Source of the DNA: Lenisia limosa
Lineage: Eukaryota > Breviatea
DNA: 33,227 nt
Reading direction: 5' to 3'
Assembly (NCBI GenBank): GCA_001655205.1
Contig: LPNZ01009898.1
Span: 1-33,227 of the forward strand
Both the position numbers and the translations under genes were made by a program. How positions within the stretch are numbered: the first letter of the stretch is position 1; the number at the start of each line of letters is the position of its first letter. Positions 12,001 to 21,867 of the stretch are shown here, piece by piece. The notes below the pieces were generated by a model. It was not told the origin of the DNA and searched no databases. It was given only the letters and a program-made list of their open reading frames with translations.

Positions 12001-15000
12001 AACTTTTTTGCATATTCTTCTTCCTTCAGAGCTAAGATGGCTTTGGTAGCATCTATCTCCGCAAATTTCTCTTCACTCTCCTTTTGCGATGCATCAAGAA
12101 TGACCTTTGCATCTGCAAGGTTCAATTCAAGCTCTTGAAGGTCTGCTTCCTTTTCGATTTGGGCAAGATTCTTCTCCTCAAAGGCAACTTCATAAGCTTC
12201 CAGTGACACTGAGCGTTCGCTCAACTCAACCTCAAGAGCTTCAAGCATCTTGTCCTTCTTGTTTTGGCACTCTTTTTGATCTTCTAAGGTCAAACTGAGA
12301 TCAGATAATTCAGCCTTTCGACGTGAGAGGTCAGACGCAAGTTCAGCAATGTCACTATCCTTTTCTTGAAGCTCAGCTTGGAATTGCATCATTTCCCCCT
12401 CTTTAGTTTCGACATCTGCTTCCCTTTCAGAGATCTCCTGATCCTTTTGCTCCAGAAGGGCTGCTTTACTCTTTAGGTTGTCGTTAAGGGAGTCAATCTC
12501 GGATCGTCTTGCTGAGAGAGCATCGGAATTAGCAATGAAATCGGCTTCTTTCTCTTCAAATGCGGCTTGTTTGGCAGTCATCTCAAGTTCTGATGAGTTG
12601 AGCACAACGAGTCTCTGGTTCAACTCCTGCTCTTGGTGGTGTAAACGGGAGCTGAGGGCATCCATATGCTGTGATTTTTCAGCCAATTCTGATTCAAAGG
12701 AAACAACCCGCTCATCAAAAGCAGACTGTGATCGCAAAAGCTGCTCTTTATCAGACTCAAGCTTTTCAGTTAAATCATTGAGCTCTTTTTGACCCTGAAG
12801 AAGGGTGGCTTGAGCTTCGTTTAATAGAGCAGTATTTAACCTCAGCTCTTCATTGGCATCATCAAGTTTGCTTTGTTTCGCTTTGACTTCAACTGATTGA
12901 GATGAAAGCTCCTCTTGATCATTCTTCAATTGGACCTGAGATTCTTCAAGCTGTGTTGACGTATCGCGAAGGTTCGCAGATAGAGACTCAAGTTCCTCTG
13001 ACTTCGCGTTATTGGCAGCAACTTTAGTGGCAAGAACTGCAGCCGAAGCAGTCATCGCAACTGCAGCAGTGGCAGCAGCAGCTTTCTCCATATCAAAAGC
13101 AGACTTCTTTTCTGCATAATCTTTTTCATTAGCAGCCAAGGTAGCTTCTCGTTCATCAGCAGCTAATTTATCTGATTCATACTTCTGCTGGTCTTCCTTG
13201 AGCTTTAACTGAGCAGTACTGAGTTCACCTTGATCAGAAGCAATTTTATTGCGGATTTCCAGAAGCAATTCTTTTTGTTTTGACAATTCTGCTCCCTTCT
13301 CTTGCTGTTTTTGCTTGGTTTCAGTCAGTTCCTCTTGTAAATCATTCAATTTTGCTTCAGATTCAGCAAATTCATCTCTAGCAAACTGCAGCTCTTGCTT
13401 CTCATGAGAAAGCTGTTGAGCCTCCTGAGTATGGGTTTCTTGCTTCTTCTTTAAGGCAGCTTGTACATTAAAAAGATCTTGGCGTGACGACATGAGAGCA
13501 TCTTGGTTGCTTTGAAGAGTGTTTTGAGCAGTTTCAAGCTCTGCTTGGTCCTCAGCAATTTCGACCTCCTTTGAAGTCAGAACATCTAAACGAGATTGGT
13601 AGGACTCCTCAAGTTCCAAAAGATCAACACCACGTTGTTTCACTGTCTCCAATTGAGAGGCAAGGCACTCCGTCTTTGCCAGCAATTCGGATTCCTTGGT
13701 GACTATCTCTTGTTCACGGGCAACTAATGCTGCAGTATTTGTAGACAGAATAGACTCGCGTGCGTCATAGTCTTCAACATCTTTTGTCAACTCATCTTGG
13801 TCAGCTTTCAACTTCTCACATGCTTCAGCAAGATCAGCAGATTGAATGTCCACTTCAGTCTGTTTTGCAGTTGATGCCTCCAAGGCTTTGAAGGCCGCAT
13901 CAGAGTGCTGCTGTGCAAGTTCATTTCGTTGAATGGTATCAGCCTCCAAAGTTTCAAGACGGGTAACCATAGCATCAATCTAGATCAGTCATAAAAAGGA
14001 ATATAATATGTGATAGAACACTGGCGTTTACTAGTTTTCCTTTATCATACCTCAGAGCTACGAGTTTCAAGAGTTCGTTCTTTCTCAGCGACAACCAAGA
14101 GATTTTGGCTGACTTCTTCTGTCTTCTCTTGAAGAGCGGCTTTTTGTATGTCAAGATTCTCCTGTGTTGTCTGTTGCTTAGAAGCTGTTCCGTCTTGCTC
14201 AAGAGTTAGTTCGTGAAGCTCCTTATCAAGTTCACTTAGGCGACTTTTCTCTTGGTCGACTTCGGCTAGCTTTTGGTCAAGTTCCGTCTGAGATTTCGCA
14301 GCAGCTTGCTGTAATTCTTCTGCTCTGACCATAGTTAAGTTGGCATCTTGAGTCAAAGTCAGGGCTAAGGCCTTCAGCTTCTCAGCCTCGTGTAGAGCTG
14401 TCTCGGCTTCCTGCTTTTGGTCAGCAGCAAGGGCTTGGAGTTCCATTGCTTCTTCCTAAAATAACATCATTTGTTTTTTTTTTACCCATCATAAGTTATC
14501 AAAATAAAACAGCAACAGCACCTTTCCGCTTGATGATAATAATATATAATAGTATTCAAACTACAGCTTCAGGCAGTCTCTTTTGTATCTTTCCTCAGAG
14601 CAAACCTGGGAAGACAATGCAGCACTTTCCTGAGCAGAAGCCTTTTTCATGGTCTTTTGAGCCTCCTGTGCGACAGAATTCATCTTGGCTTCACGCTCAG
14701 CAATAGATTCATTGTTAGCCTTGACACGGGAGTTAGCAGCTTGTACCTCCTCCTCAGCAAGTTGGACTCGCTCTTCTGCGTGATCTTGGGCAAGTCGGGC
14801 ATTTTCCTTAGCCTCCTCAGCCTCACTTCGACTCACGGCCGTGGCTTTGGCAACTTCAAGTTCGAAGTTATTTAGACGCTCCTGTAGGGTTGAAAAGGAA
14901 AACAGATACTTGCTTTTTTTGCAAACCACAATCATTTGGCTAACCTTTAGAGTTCGTTCCATTTGAAGAACACCACTTTCACGGATTTCAAGATCCTCTG

Positions 15001-18000
15001 TTTTCTTTAACACTTCATCAATAGTGGCTTGAAACTCCGCTTTTTTGGCCATAAGGCTGTCCTCTTCTGCCCGAAGAAGTTTGTCTTTCTGAATATGTAT
15101 GAAAATTGGTGTGTTTGGACTGGATGGTAGTAGAATTCAGCAATATCGTATGATAAAAAAAATAGAGATACGAGGGAACCGATATAGATGATACCATCCC
15201 CATCGACTACCTCAGAATTGCAAGCTTCTACAATCTCCATTTCATCACGAGTTTGTTGGAACTGAGAAAACTTCTCTGTAAGCTGTTGAAGCCCTTCCTA
15301 GTATGATGTCAATTAACATACTCTCTTAGTCTTCAAAAAAAAAATCGATAAGAACCCCTGAAGGTGTTGTTTCATCCCACCTCAAGCTTGGCGGCTTCCA
15401 ATTCTGTTTGAGACTCCACGCTGATTCCGATCTGTGAAGCAAGGCTGAAATGGGTCAGTCTGTTCTCAAGACTTCACGTTTCTCTATGATATACAATAAT
15501 ATCAGATGGCATTATATTTTGCTGATGCTTAACCAACTCCCACCGTTTCAGCTCATCTCGTTCTGTTTTGTATCTCATTGCGGCTTTTTTCAATTTCGCG
15601 GCTTGGTTCTCAAGAGCTGCCTGGATATTGTAAATCGGTTCATAAAAAGAGGAGTTCAATAGGCAGTCAAAGAAGGAAGAGTTCGAAGGGATCAATGCAA
15701 ACCTGCCGGTCAGCTTCAGCAGGGGACTGGATATCTTGCCACTTGACAACCTCACCATCTAGCGCCTGCTTCCACACGGTTTCTCTTTCAGTCCACCGTT
15801 CTTGCCATTCCTACAAGGATTAACTGAATCTTGTGATACACCAAGTGAAGTGAAAAAAAGAGCGAGGTGTTCGATCCAACCTCTTCCCTGATCTTCCATT
15901 TTTCTTGGAGAGCAGAGTTTGAAGCCGTTTGCCACCTTTGCAATAAGAGATAAAAATATAATTTGAAAAACAAATTCCATGAACACAAAAATTCAGTCAT
16001 AACCCTTTTCTAGAAATCAAACTGCTACCACAAAATCTAAAACCAATGCTCACTTAGAAAGTGCATTTTCTGCACGAAGGCTTTCCAATGACTGTTCAAT
16101 CTGAAGTACTCTAAAACATGAACTACTTACTCAGTGACAAAGATGATGAATATGACACTACTCATCGGTATTCTGTTTTTTTTTAAAAAAAACTTAGATA
16201 CTACGTTATACTAAAACACAGGAAGAGAGGAATCCATAAATGAGACCCAACCTTTCCGTCTCATGGTCAAGGTCACTTTCAGCCCTGTTTGCTCTGAAAA
16301 AAATAGTGAAACTTGAGGAAAACAAGCTTTCTGCAAGACACATGTATACACACCTTTCAAGATGGACTTGAGTATTCTTCTGCTCATTTTCAAGTGAAGC
16401 CTGAAGTTCTTTCAGCCGAGAAGATTCCTGACGGGACTTGTCCACCGCTTGTTTGGTCACGTTTTGAAGTATGGTGACTGTCTCACGAGAATCGCTCAGA
16501 GCCTTCCGAAGAATCACGTTCTGTAAAATAAGCCATCCACTTCTAATAATGTTATTCCTTTACTTCGGAATGCCAATTACAAAACAAAAAAAAACGCAAT
16601 TTGCAGGATACCCCCCTCTCTCTCTCTCTCTCCACCTACCTCATTTAAGAGTTGCTTTGATTCCTCAGCAAGTTTGTTTCCAGATGGGAGGTTTTCAGGC
16701 TCATGAGGCGGACTTAATTGTGATAATCGTGTTAAAAAAATAGACAATGTCAGTTTAGCTTACTTTGGCTCTTCTTCAGGCTCGCTTAAGGACTCCGGAT
16801 AATAGTCAGATTCAACAGGGTCCTCTTCCATTGCAAGTTCTCGGGCATAGTCCGCTGTAATTCCTCCATCATCATATTCATCATCCTCTTCGCCATCTTC
16901 GAACTCCTCATCTGAGTAACAGTTAAAATAAAAAAAAACAAAGTAAAAATGAATGGAAGCCAGAAGACAGTACTGTAATGAATAAAAGACGATTCCCCAA
17001 TGATCTAACAAGCACCACGGCTAGCCAGTCATACCAAGCGAAGACTTCAACCCTATATACCTTAAGTCAAAATACCAAAATGTCAACAAGGATATAGTCA
17101 CACCAGTTTACTTTAGTCTATGATTGGGCAAATCACATGTGAGTAGCTTGAACAATCCGCATAGTGTATTACACCACTGTCAAACCCAAAAATTTCTCCC
17201 CTACTCATACCAAGGCTGTTGGTCACAGCGGTACTGATATCTGCGAAGAAAAGAGTGGCTGAAGTTTCTTCGAATGACTTGACCCACGGAGACACATTTG
17301 CCACCTGAAGGTCATTGAGTATGTTGATAATTGTATTGACAATAATAATATGAAAAGCCAGCAGAATCTGCAAGCAGAGAGAATACTACAAAACATCACG
17401 CATCAACCCTACCAGCCATGTTCGACCTTGACCTCCAAAAGATTTCTTCAAAAGGCTAAAAAGGGTCAAATACTGTTCATTGAAAAAAGCCCCCCCTCCA
17501 ACAAAGTCAAGTTTGAATCTCTGTAGTTGATATGCGCACGCTTGTTGCCCCGAGTTTTCGATGCTAAGTCACTAAGAAAGTAAGATGATGACGTTGAGAC
17601 AAACGGAAACGTTTTGAACAATATAATAGATTTGGTATATAAATTAATCAAAATGAATGAACAGCCCTAACAAAAACCCCTCACATTATCACTCTTCCAA
17701 GAAAAGACAGGGACATGTTGATAGCCTTTGCTTCTTGTCCTGAATTGCAATGAATTGGGCAACAACAAAAAGCCAGAAATGCATAACGGTTATTTAATCC
17801 AAGTAACAAAAACCCACGATCGGCCTTCTGAATGTCCTTCTCGCTCCCGGCTAGGATACCGAAGGTCAGAACAACCGTCTCTGGCTCGGGGCTAAGGAGA
17901 TAATATGTCATAAAACTGAACTGTTGACATTTTTTTAAAAAACACTCTGGAGTTTCTGAAAAGATGAAAATAATAAAGATATTAGAGCGTATCCAGATAC

Positions 18001-19863
18001 TACCCGATGAATACTGTTACTATATGATATGATTTATTGTTAACTAAAGATATTTGAACAGATACTCAGGAAACAACAAGCAATGATCAGCAATACACCA
18101 ATATGATACAATAGGGCGTCACAAAAGTCAAATAAAAAAGACTGAATTTTCTATTAATCCTTGAAAACTCTCGATATTTTATAGGTCTTTTTCTTAGGGA
18201 AGTGGAGCGTGACAGGCTCTCCCACCTTGTGAACTTGGTGATTGTAAAGTTGACAAGAGTGTGACTGCGTGAAGATGTGGCACGGCACCCCGCGTGGGCT
18301 GTGAGCGATATTAGGCTGAGATAAGTGGAAACAGTATAAGAAAGTAAAAAAATTATCAGAGACTTCTAAAAAACAGGAAACCGTTGTGAACACCTCGTAT
18401 TATCGACCCAAGAGCCCACCAGATTCTCGGGTAGCCAGTGCGCTGGAGAGCATTGAACGCGAGTCGGCTGGTCCCTGAATGTGCACCCTGAATCATAAGC
18501 AATAAACATCACTCTTTGTTGATAAGAAACCAACTTGCATCATCTCAACCCACTAACTCCTGCAATCCGTCAACAAAGGGCCCCGTAATTTTGTTCTCTC
18601 GGATCCGTAGCTTCTTCCTTTTCGCCAATAAATCATATGGCTGGTCTTTGTATAGCTCCACTGCGCTGTAGAGAAGGTTATGAACAAACTTCATAAAAAA
18701 AACAAAGAGAAAATGCAACAGAAAAAATAATGAACTATTGAGATACCCGACGTCTCGATTTTCTTGATATGCAGTTTTGAGACACAACACAGCCCAAAAC
18801 AACACAGTTGCCCACCTTGCTGTGAGCATAATCCGACCTTCTGATCGATTGACCTGGGTTGTGAAGAGAATACAGGAGAACGCTACCATAGCAGGCCCAA
18901 TTTATCAAGTTTGTTCTTCCCACGCCTCTATCCTAGTACCATTTCAGCAAGTTGTACGGCGGCACGCGGGATAATGCCGAGGTCTTTTCGATTTCCAAAC
19001 ATTGTGTGCGTCTTGCCTCTGATACATGAGGGAAAATGGGAAATGAAGTACTGTTGAGCCTTAAAAAAACCCCGCCTACGCTCCAGTTTGACCGTATGCA
19101 AGAACAGTCGCAGGACACCCTGGTCAATTAACAGTTGACTCTTGTTGGAATGGATGTGTTTCCCAAATTTCTGGCAGAAGGCCCATTGTGCCCACCTTGC
19201 ATGACGGTTCTAATAGCCGGGACGCCAATGGCTGCGAAAAGGGACTGCTGGCTTCCTAAATCAGTGAAACATTGAAGCTGACACAGGATTTACCATTTTG
19301 CTCAGAAAAGACAGCATCAAATTGGAATGTTTTCCTTGGGGGTCTGTATGTCCGGCCAGGGGGCTGCTTAAGACGACATTGTCCGCCACTTTTCGGTACA
19401 ACTGGCGATCAGAAAGATTAAATAAACTCAGTATTAAGGAACAGGAATTTGAATGCGGAGAAAGAAATCAGTTGAGAGAGTGTCGGATCAACAAAGGCAA
19501 GGGAACCATAACATTCTTATTTTTGCAACAATTGTAAATATAATGCAGGAACTAGAAGGTTGGAATAAGGTGATACAAACGTAGCTGAACAAAGAATACA
19601 GATGAATATAACCTGAATATAACAGTGACTTGTGATAATTCTGCAATAAAGGTGGCAGTATGCGTGTTAATATAACAAAATATACACGAAAACTGGGAAG
19701 GAGCATTCAAAGGCGTACTTGTTGGTTTTCGAGTCCCATTCTCAGTCGGCAAATGAGGTCGAATCCGCAACACCACACGCACAGGTTCTAATACAAGCTT
19801 ATTTTGAGACCTAGCACTTGTTCGTGCGAGCTCCAGCCCAACGTTGCCGCTACGTGACTCCAT
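2008..19863 (-). CDS. Giant kinesin: N-terminal motor, very long repeat-rich rod, C-terminal PH domain
   Basis: A microtubule motor-type protein read as 51 exons with continuous phase from ATG at 19863 to TAA at 2010-2008. Motor exons: 19863-19719, 19401-19294, 19255-19196, 19119-19080, 19018-18940, 18840-18816, 18762-18747, 18665-18554, 18474-18420, 18298-18226, 17891-17818, 17739-17685, 17571-17503, 17455-17413, 17304-17211. Linker and rod follow through small exons (17052 to 14051), then 13979-10458, 10312-9830, 9720-9619, 9525-9223 (into a gap), 8987-8775, 8669-8625, 8531-5118, 5018-4821 (into a gap), 4675-4604, 4498-4295, 4216-4136, 4004-3802, 3668-3550, 3498-3393, 3347-3257, 3166-3144, then the PH exons. 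Coding length is about 12.5 kb, at least 4,170 residues; I know of no kinesin this long (CENP-E is about 2,700). C-terminal PH domains occur in kinesin-3 motors, but I see no FHA domain, so the class is open. Alternative: separate kinesin (stop at 3125) and PH genes. Confidence 0.82.
2744..2847. other. Assembly gap (N run) within a kinesin intron
   Basis: Unresolved bases. Donor gtgaga lies at 2859 on the minus strand and the next acceptor at 2678, so the gap sits inside an intron and no coding sequence appears to be lost. Confidence 0.8.
4731..4820. other. Assembly gap next to a poly-C run, hiding an exon end
   Basis: A run of Cs just before the gap (G on the sense strand) is followed by N. 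Exon 5018-4821 of the giant kinesin runs into the gap in an open frame, so its 3' end is missing. Confidence 0.85.
5118..8531 (-). other. Giant kinesin: 1,138-residue intronless rod exon B
   Basis: A single 3,414-base exon, phase 0 at both ends, encoding an almost uninterrupted Glu/Lys helix. Its centre is the 33-unit repeat array at 6394-7779; the flanks are less regular but of the same composition (KEEELKKKETELAGKE and similar). Because the sense strand is dominated by GAA, GAG and AAG codons, the plus strand is a long pyrimidine-rich tract. Spurious Ser/Phe/Leu-rich open frames on the plus strand are shadows of it. Such sequences can form coiled coils or stable single alpha-helices. Confidence 0.88.
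6394..7779 (-). repeat. 33 exact-length 14-residue (42-base) coding repeats with higher-order structure
   Basis: Reading the sense strand, 33 consecutive units of 14 residues fill 1,386 bases with no insertion or deletion. Typical units are EELKKEEEKLEAKR, KELKEEEDILQAGK and ENLKNEEDNLLVEK, with a hydrophobic residue (Leu, Met, Val, Ile or Trp) at position 3 and again at position 10. Units recur in an ordered series: the type beginning AELM(E) is unit 5, 18 and 28, and the units after each copy keep the same order. So the array also contains higher-order copies of 13 units (546 bases) and 10 units (420 bases). The shorter copy lacks three internal units. Confidence 0.93.
9162..9222. other. 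Assembly gap next to a poly-C run, hiding an exon end
   Basis: A run of Cs immediately precedes the N run. Exon 9525-9223 of the giant kinesin runs into the gap still open (ending QLQAVAE), so a few rod residues and the donor site are missing. Confidence 0.85.
10458..13979 (-). other. Giant kinesin: 1,174-residue intronless rod exon A
   Basis: A single 3,522-base exon whose conceptual protein is entirely helical, rich in Glu, Lys, Gln, Ala, Leu and Ser, with no stop codon, no Pro-rich break and leucines at heptad-like spacing (for example LEELRVTLDTQKEEQ). It belongs roughly to residues 920-2,100 of the protein. Composition is mixed (Ala, Ser, Gln, Asp well represented), unlike the almost pure Glu/Lys of the second long exon. 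Flanking splice sites are tctag before ATTGATGC at 13979 and gtttga after 10458. It resembles myosin-tail or golgin-like coiled coil but matches no particular family by eye. Confidence 0.85.
16764..17052 (-). other. Acidic linker after the motor, with an 18-base microexon
   Basis: An 18-base exon (17052-17035) encodes LKSSL in phase between the end of the motor and exon 16911-16764. The latter begins DEEFEDGEEDDEYDDGG and continues with many Glu and Asp residues (about 50 residues). It occupies the place where other kinesins have a neck linker and neck coil, and looks disordered. No FHA domain was seen here. The microexon is inferred only from phase and flanking AG/GT, so an alternative splice is possible. 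Confidence 0.55.
17211..19863 (-). other. Kinesin motor domain (about residues 1-350)
   Basis: Recognisable blocks in order: VRVVLRIRP (first strand) at about 19770; FQFDAVFSEQ at 19300-19330; the P-loop region AYGQTGAGKTHTMFG across 19119-18990, split by an intron inside GAG; GIIPRA at about 18965; AVELYKDQPYDLL at 18665-18620; LRIRENK...VDGLQEL; SSRSHTLVNFTITK at 18270-18230; LTFGILAGSE at 17870-17840 in place of VDLAGSE; AINMSLSFLGRVI at about 17700; INYRDSNLT at 17520 followed by SFGGQGRTWL; VANVSPWVKSFEETSATLFF at 17304-17245. The nucleotide-binding lysine is present. The switch II aspartate is isoleucine and the switch I asparagine is arginine, and the loop after LAGSE is about four residues shorter than usual. 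These blocks fix the family; precise motor class cannot be told. Confidence 0.9.
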
Positions 19864-20037
19864 TTCAGACCGTGTCTTAATCCCTAATTTATATAGACAG
19901 ACTACATAATAAATAAAAAACTATCAGCAGAATGAATGATTGAATGATTGCGCGAAAAAAAGTTTGTTTTTATACCGGGGCGTGCCGGGGACCGTTTCCA
20001 TTGGCTGCACCTTTCTTCATGGCTGCTCTTTGTACTT
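19864..20037. promoter_or_regulatory. Short divergent promoter between kinesin and ETF beta genes
   Basis: Only 174 bases separate the two start codons, so both promoters must lie here or overlap the 5' exons. Visible elements are an AT-rich stretch at 19885-19925, an inverted CCAAT-type element (ccattgg) at 19998-20004 and a GC-rich gccgggg at 19983-19990. None can be assigned a factor from sequence alone. Confidence 0.45.
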
Positions 20038-21568
20038 ATGAAGATTTTAGTCAGCGTGAAACGAGTGATTGATCACGCCATTAAAGTGCGTATCAAAGCA
20101 CCGCTCGCTCCTGTGAAAATCATCACTGGTGGGTTACATTTTGGTCGCTTGAATTGGACATACCTTAGTAAATAATACTATTTTTGTCCAATAGTCTTTT
20201 TTTTCAATTATGAAATATCACTCAAATTTACCTCCTATTCAAATATTATCACATTAATACATTAATGTGTCAGTCTAAGATAAAACAATTACGAGGATTA
20301 CCTATGAAATGGTAACCCCACTAGAGAATGTGAAGCACAGCATCAACCCTTTTGATGAAATAGCTTTAGAGGCAGCTGTTCGTTTTAAGGAACAAAAGCA
20401 TGCGGATGTGGGTGAGTGTTAACATCTTCCCAAAATGAATATTTGACACAATTCTTCGCATTGTCTTCAGATTGAAATGCAATCTTTGCTTTCTAATATT
20501 AATCCAGGAGGTCATCGCAGTGAACATCGGACCATCCAAAGGTGCTGATCAACTCCGGTTGGTGTTGTCACCCTTTGTAGTTCTGATGGTATTTCAAAAT
20601 GGTGCTACTATAACCAAGCAGACATTCGATTGCAATGGGAGCAGACAGAGCTATCCACATTACAACAGATGACGATATTTTACCATTACAGGTCTGCTCT
20701 CTGATTTTTTTTTTTGAAAATTTAGTATTCCTCACGTGATTAAATTTGAATTAAATGAGATAGATTTCACAAGTGCTGGAGCAACTTATTGAAAAGGAAA
20801 AGCCAGACCTCGTGCTAATGGGAAAGCAATGTATGATTCGTGGTAAAATATATTGTCCCCAAATTTTTTGCCAAAAATGCCCTTTACAACTATTCAGCCA
20901 TTGATGGTGACAATGGCCAAACGCCGCAGCTACTTGCTGGAAGATTGGACTGGTCCCAAGGTGGGACATTGTGCCCTTATTGACACCCATCTTGTATAGT
21001 TTTACCACGATATCATGCAAGTCATATACAGTATAAAATATTACATTACGGGTTCTTGAATCTCTCAATTTACTATTTAGCAACTTATGCAGCTGCAATA
21101 GAATTCAAAGAGAGTAATTTGGTATGCCGGATAGCATTTGACCATTGACGATTAACCATAGATGAACGTTGTACGTGAAGTGGACGGAGGAACCGAAGTT
21201 ATTGCAGTACCTCTTCCAGCGGTTGTTTCATGCGACCTTCGCCTCAATAAGCCACGACTACCGAAGCTTCAAGCAGTTATGGTGCGGGACTTTCATTTCT
21301 TTCTTGAGGGTGGATTGGTAGCCTCAAGAAGAAGCGCTGACTGAAGTAGAAGGCCAAAAAGGCCCGTATTGAGTCAATGAGCTTTGAAGAGTTCCTGTGC
21401 AGCACTCCAAAGACGGAAGTGCTGGAACTGAGGAAACCGGAGGTGCGAACCGGAGGAGACAAATCTGCGAATGTTGATGCCTTGATTGCAACTCTCACAG
21501 AAAAGGGTTGGTTATGGTCAGGTAATAGTACCAAGCGACAGAGTTCGCCATATCCTTATCAAACATGA
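20038..21568 (+). CDS. ETFB: Electron transfer flavoprotein beta subunit
   Basis: ETF beta pairs with ETF alpha in the mitochondrial matrix, binding AMP and passing electrons from acyl-CoA and other dehydrogenases to ETF:ubiquinone oxidoreductase. Nine exons join in phase: 20038-20128, 20325-20407, 20508-20557, 20622-20691, 20764-20830, 20898-20960, 21081-21121, 21162-21281, 21350-21568. Diagnostic blocks are [114 protein letters not shown] and [16 protein letters not shown]. The start is at the conserved MKIL, with no room for a presequence, as usual for this subunit. The predicted 267 residues exceed the usual 255 by a short, unconserved tail (WLWSGNSTK...), so the end may be spliced differently. 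AATAAA occurs near 21747. Confidence 0.93.
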
Positions 21569-21867
21569 TATGGAAATATCTGCAGAAGTAGCAAATACTA
21601 TACATTTTTTTTATGATTATACGATATGTAGTACAATGAACAACTCCATTGCGGACATTTACGAATTTAGGACTTATTTGAACAACCAGACATCAACATC
21701 ATTGCAGTTTGCACACTATCATTTTCAGTTATCCTTGAATAGATGAATAAACACACTTTATTCGGGACTTGTGAATACACAAGCCACAATACCTCAGCGA
21801 GACACTAACGAGGGATGGCTGACACGAATCACACCTCACGTCTACAATATGAGCAAATGGCCAATCA

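Noticed and set aside
16612-16634. CT-rich run as a functional element
   Set aside because: A simple CT microsatellite inside an intron, with nothing else to support a role.
16911-17211. FHA domain after the motor, expected for a kinesin-3 class protein with a PH tail
   Set aside because: The region is a short acidic linker; no FHA motif (GR, SxxH, NG) was seen, so I do not assign kinesin-3.
18545-18889. Minus-strand 114-residue frame with hydrophobic stretches suggesting a membrane protein
   Set aside because: The hydrophobic parts are retained introns; the coding part is the kinesin AVELYKDQPYDLL exon.
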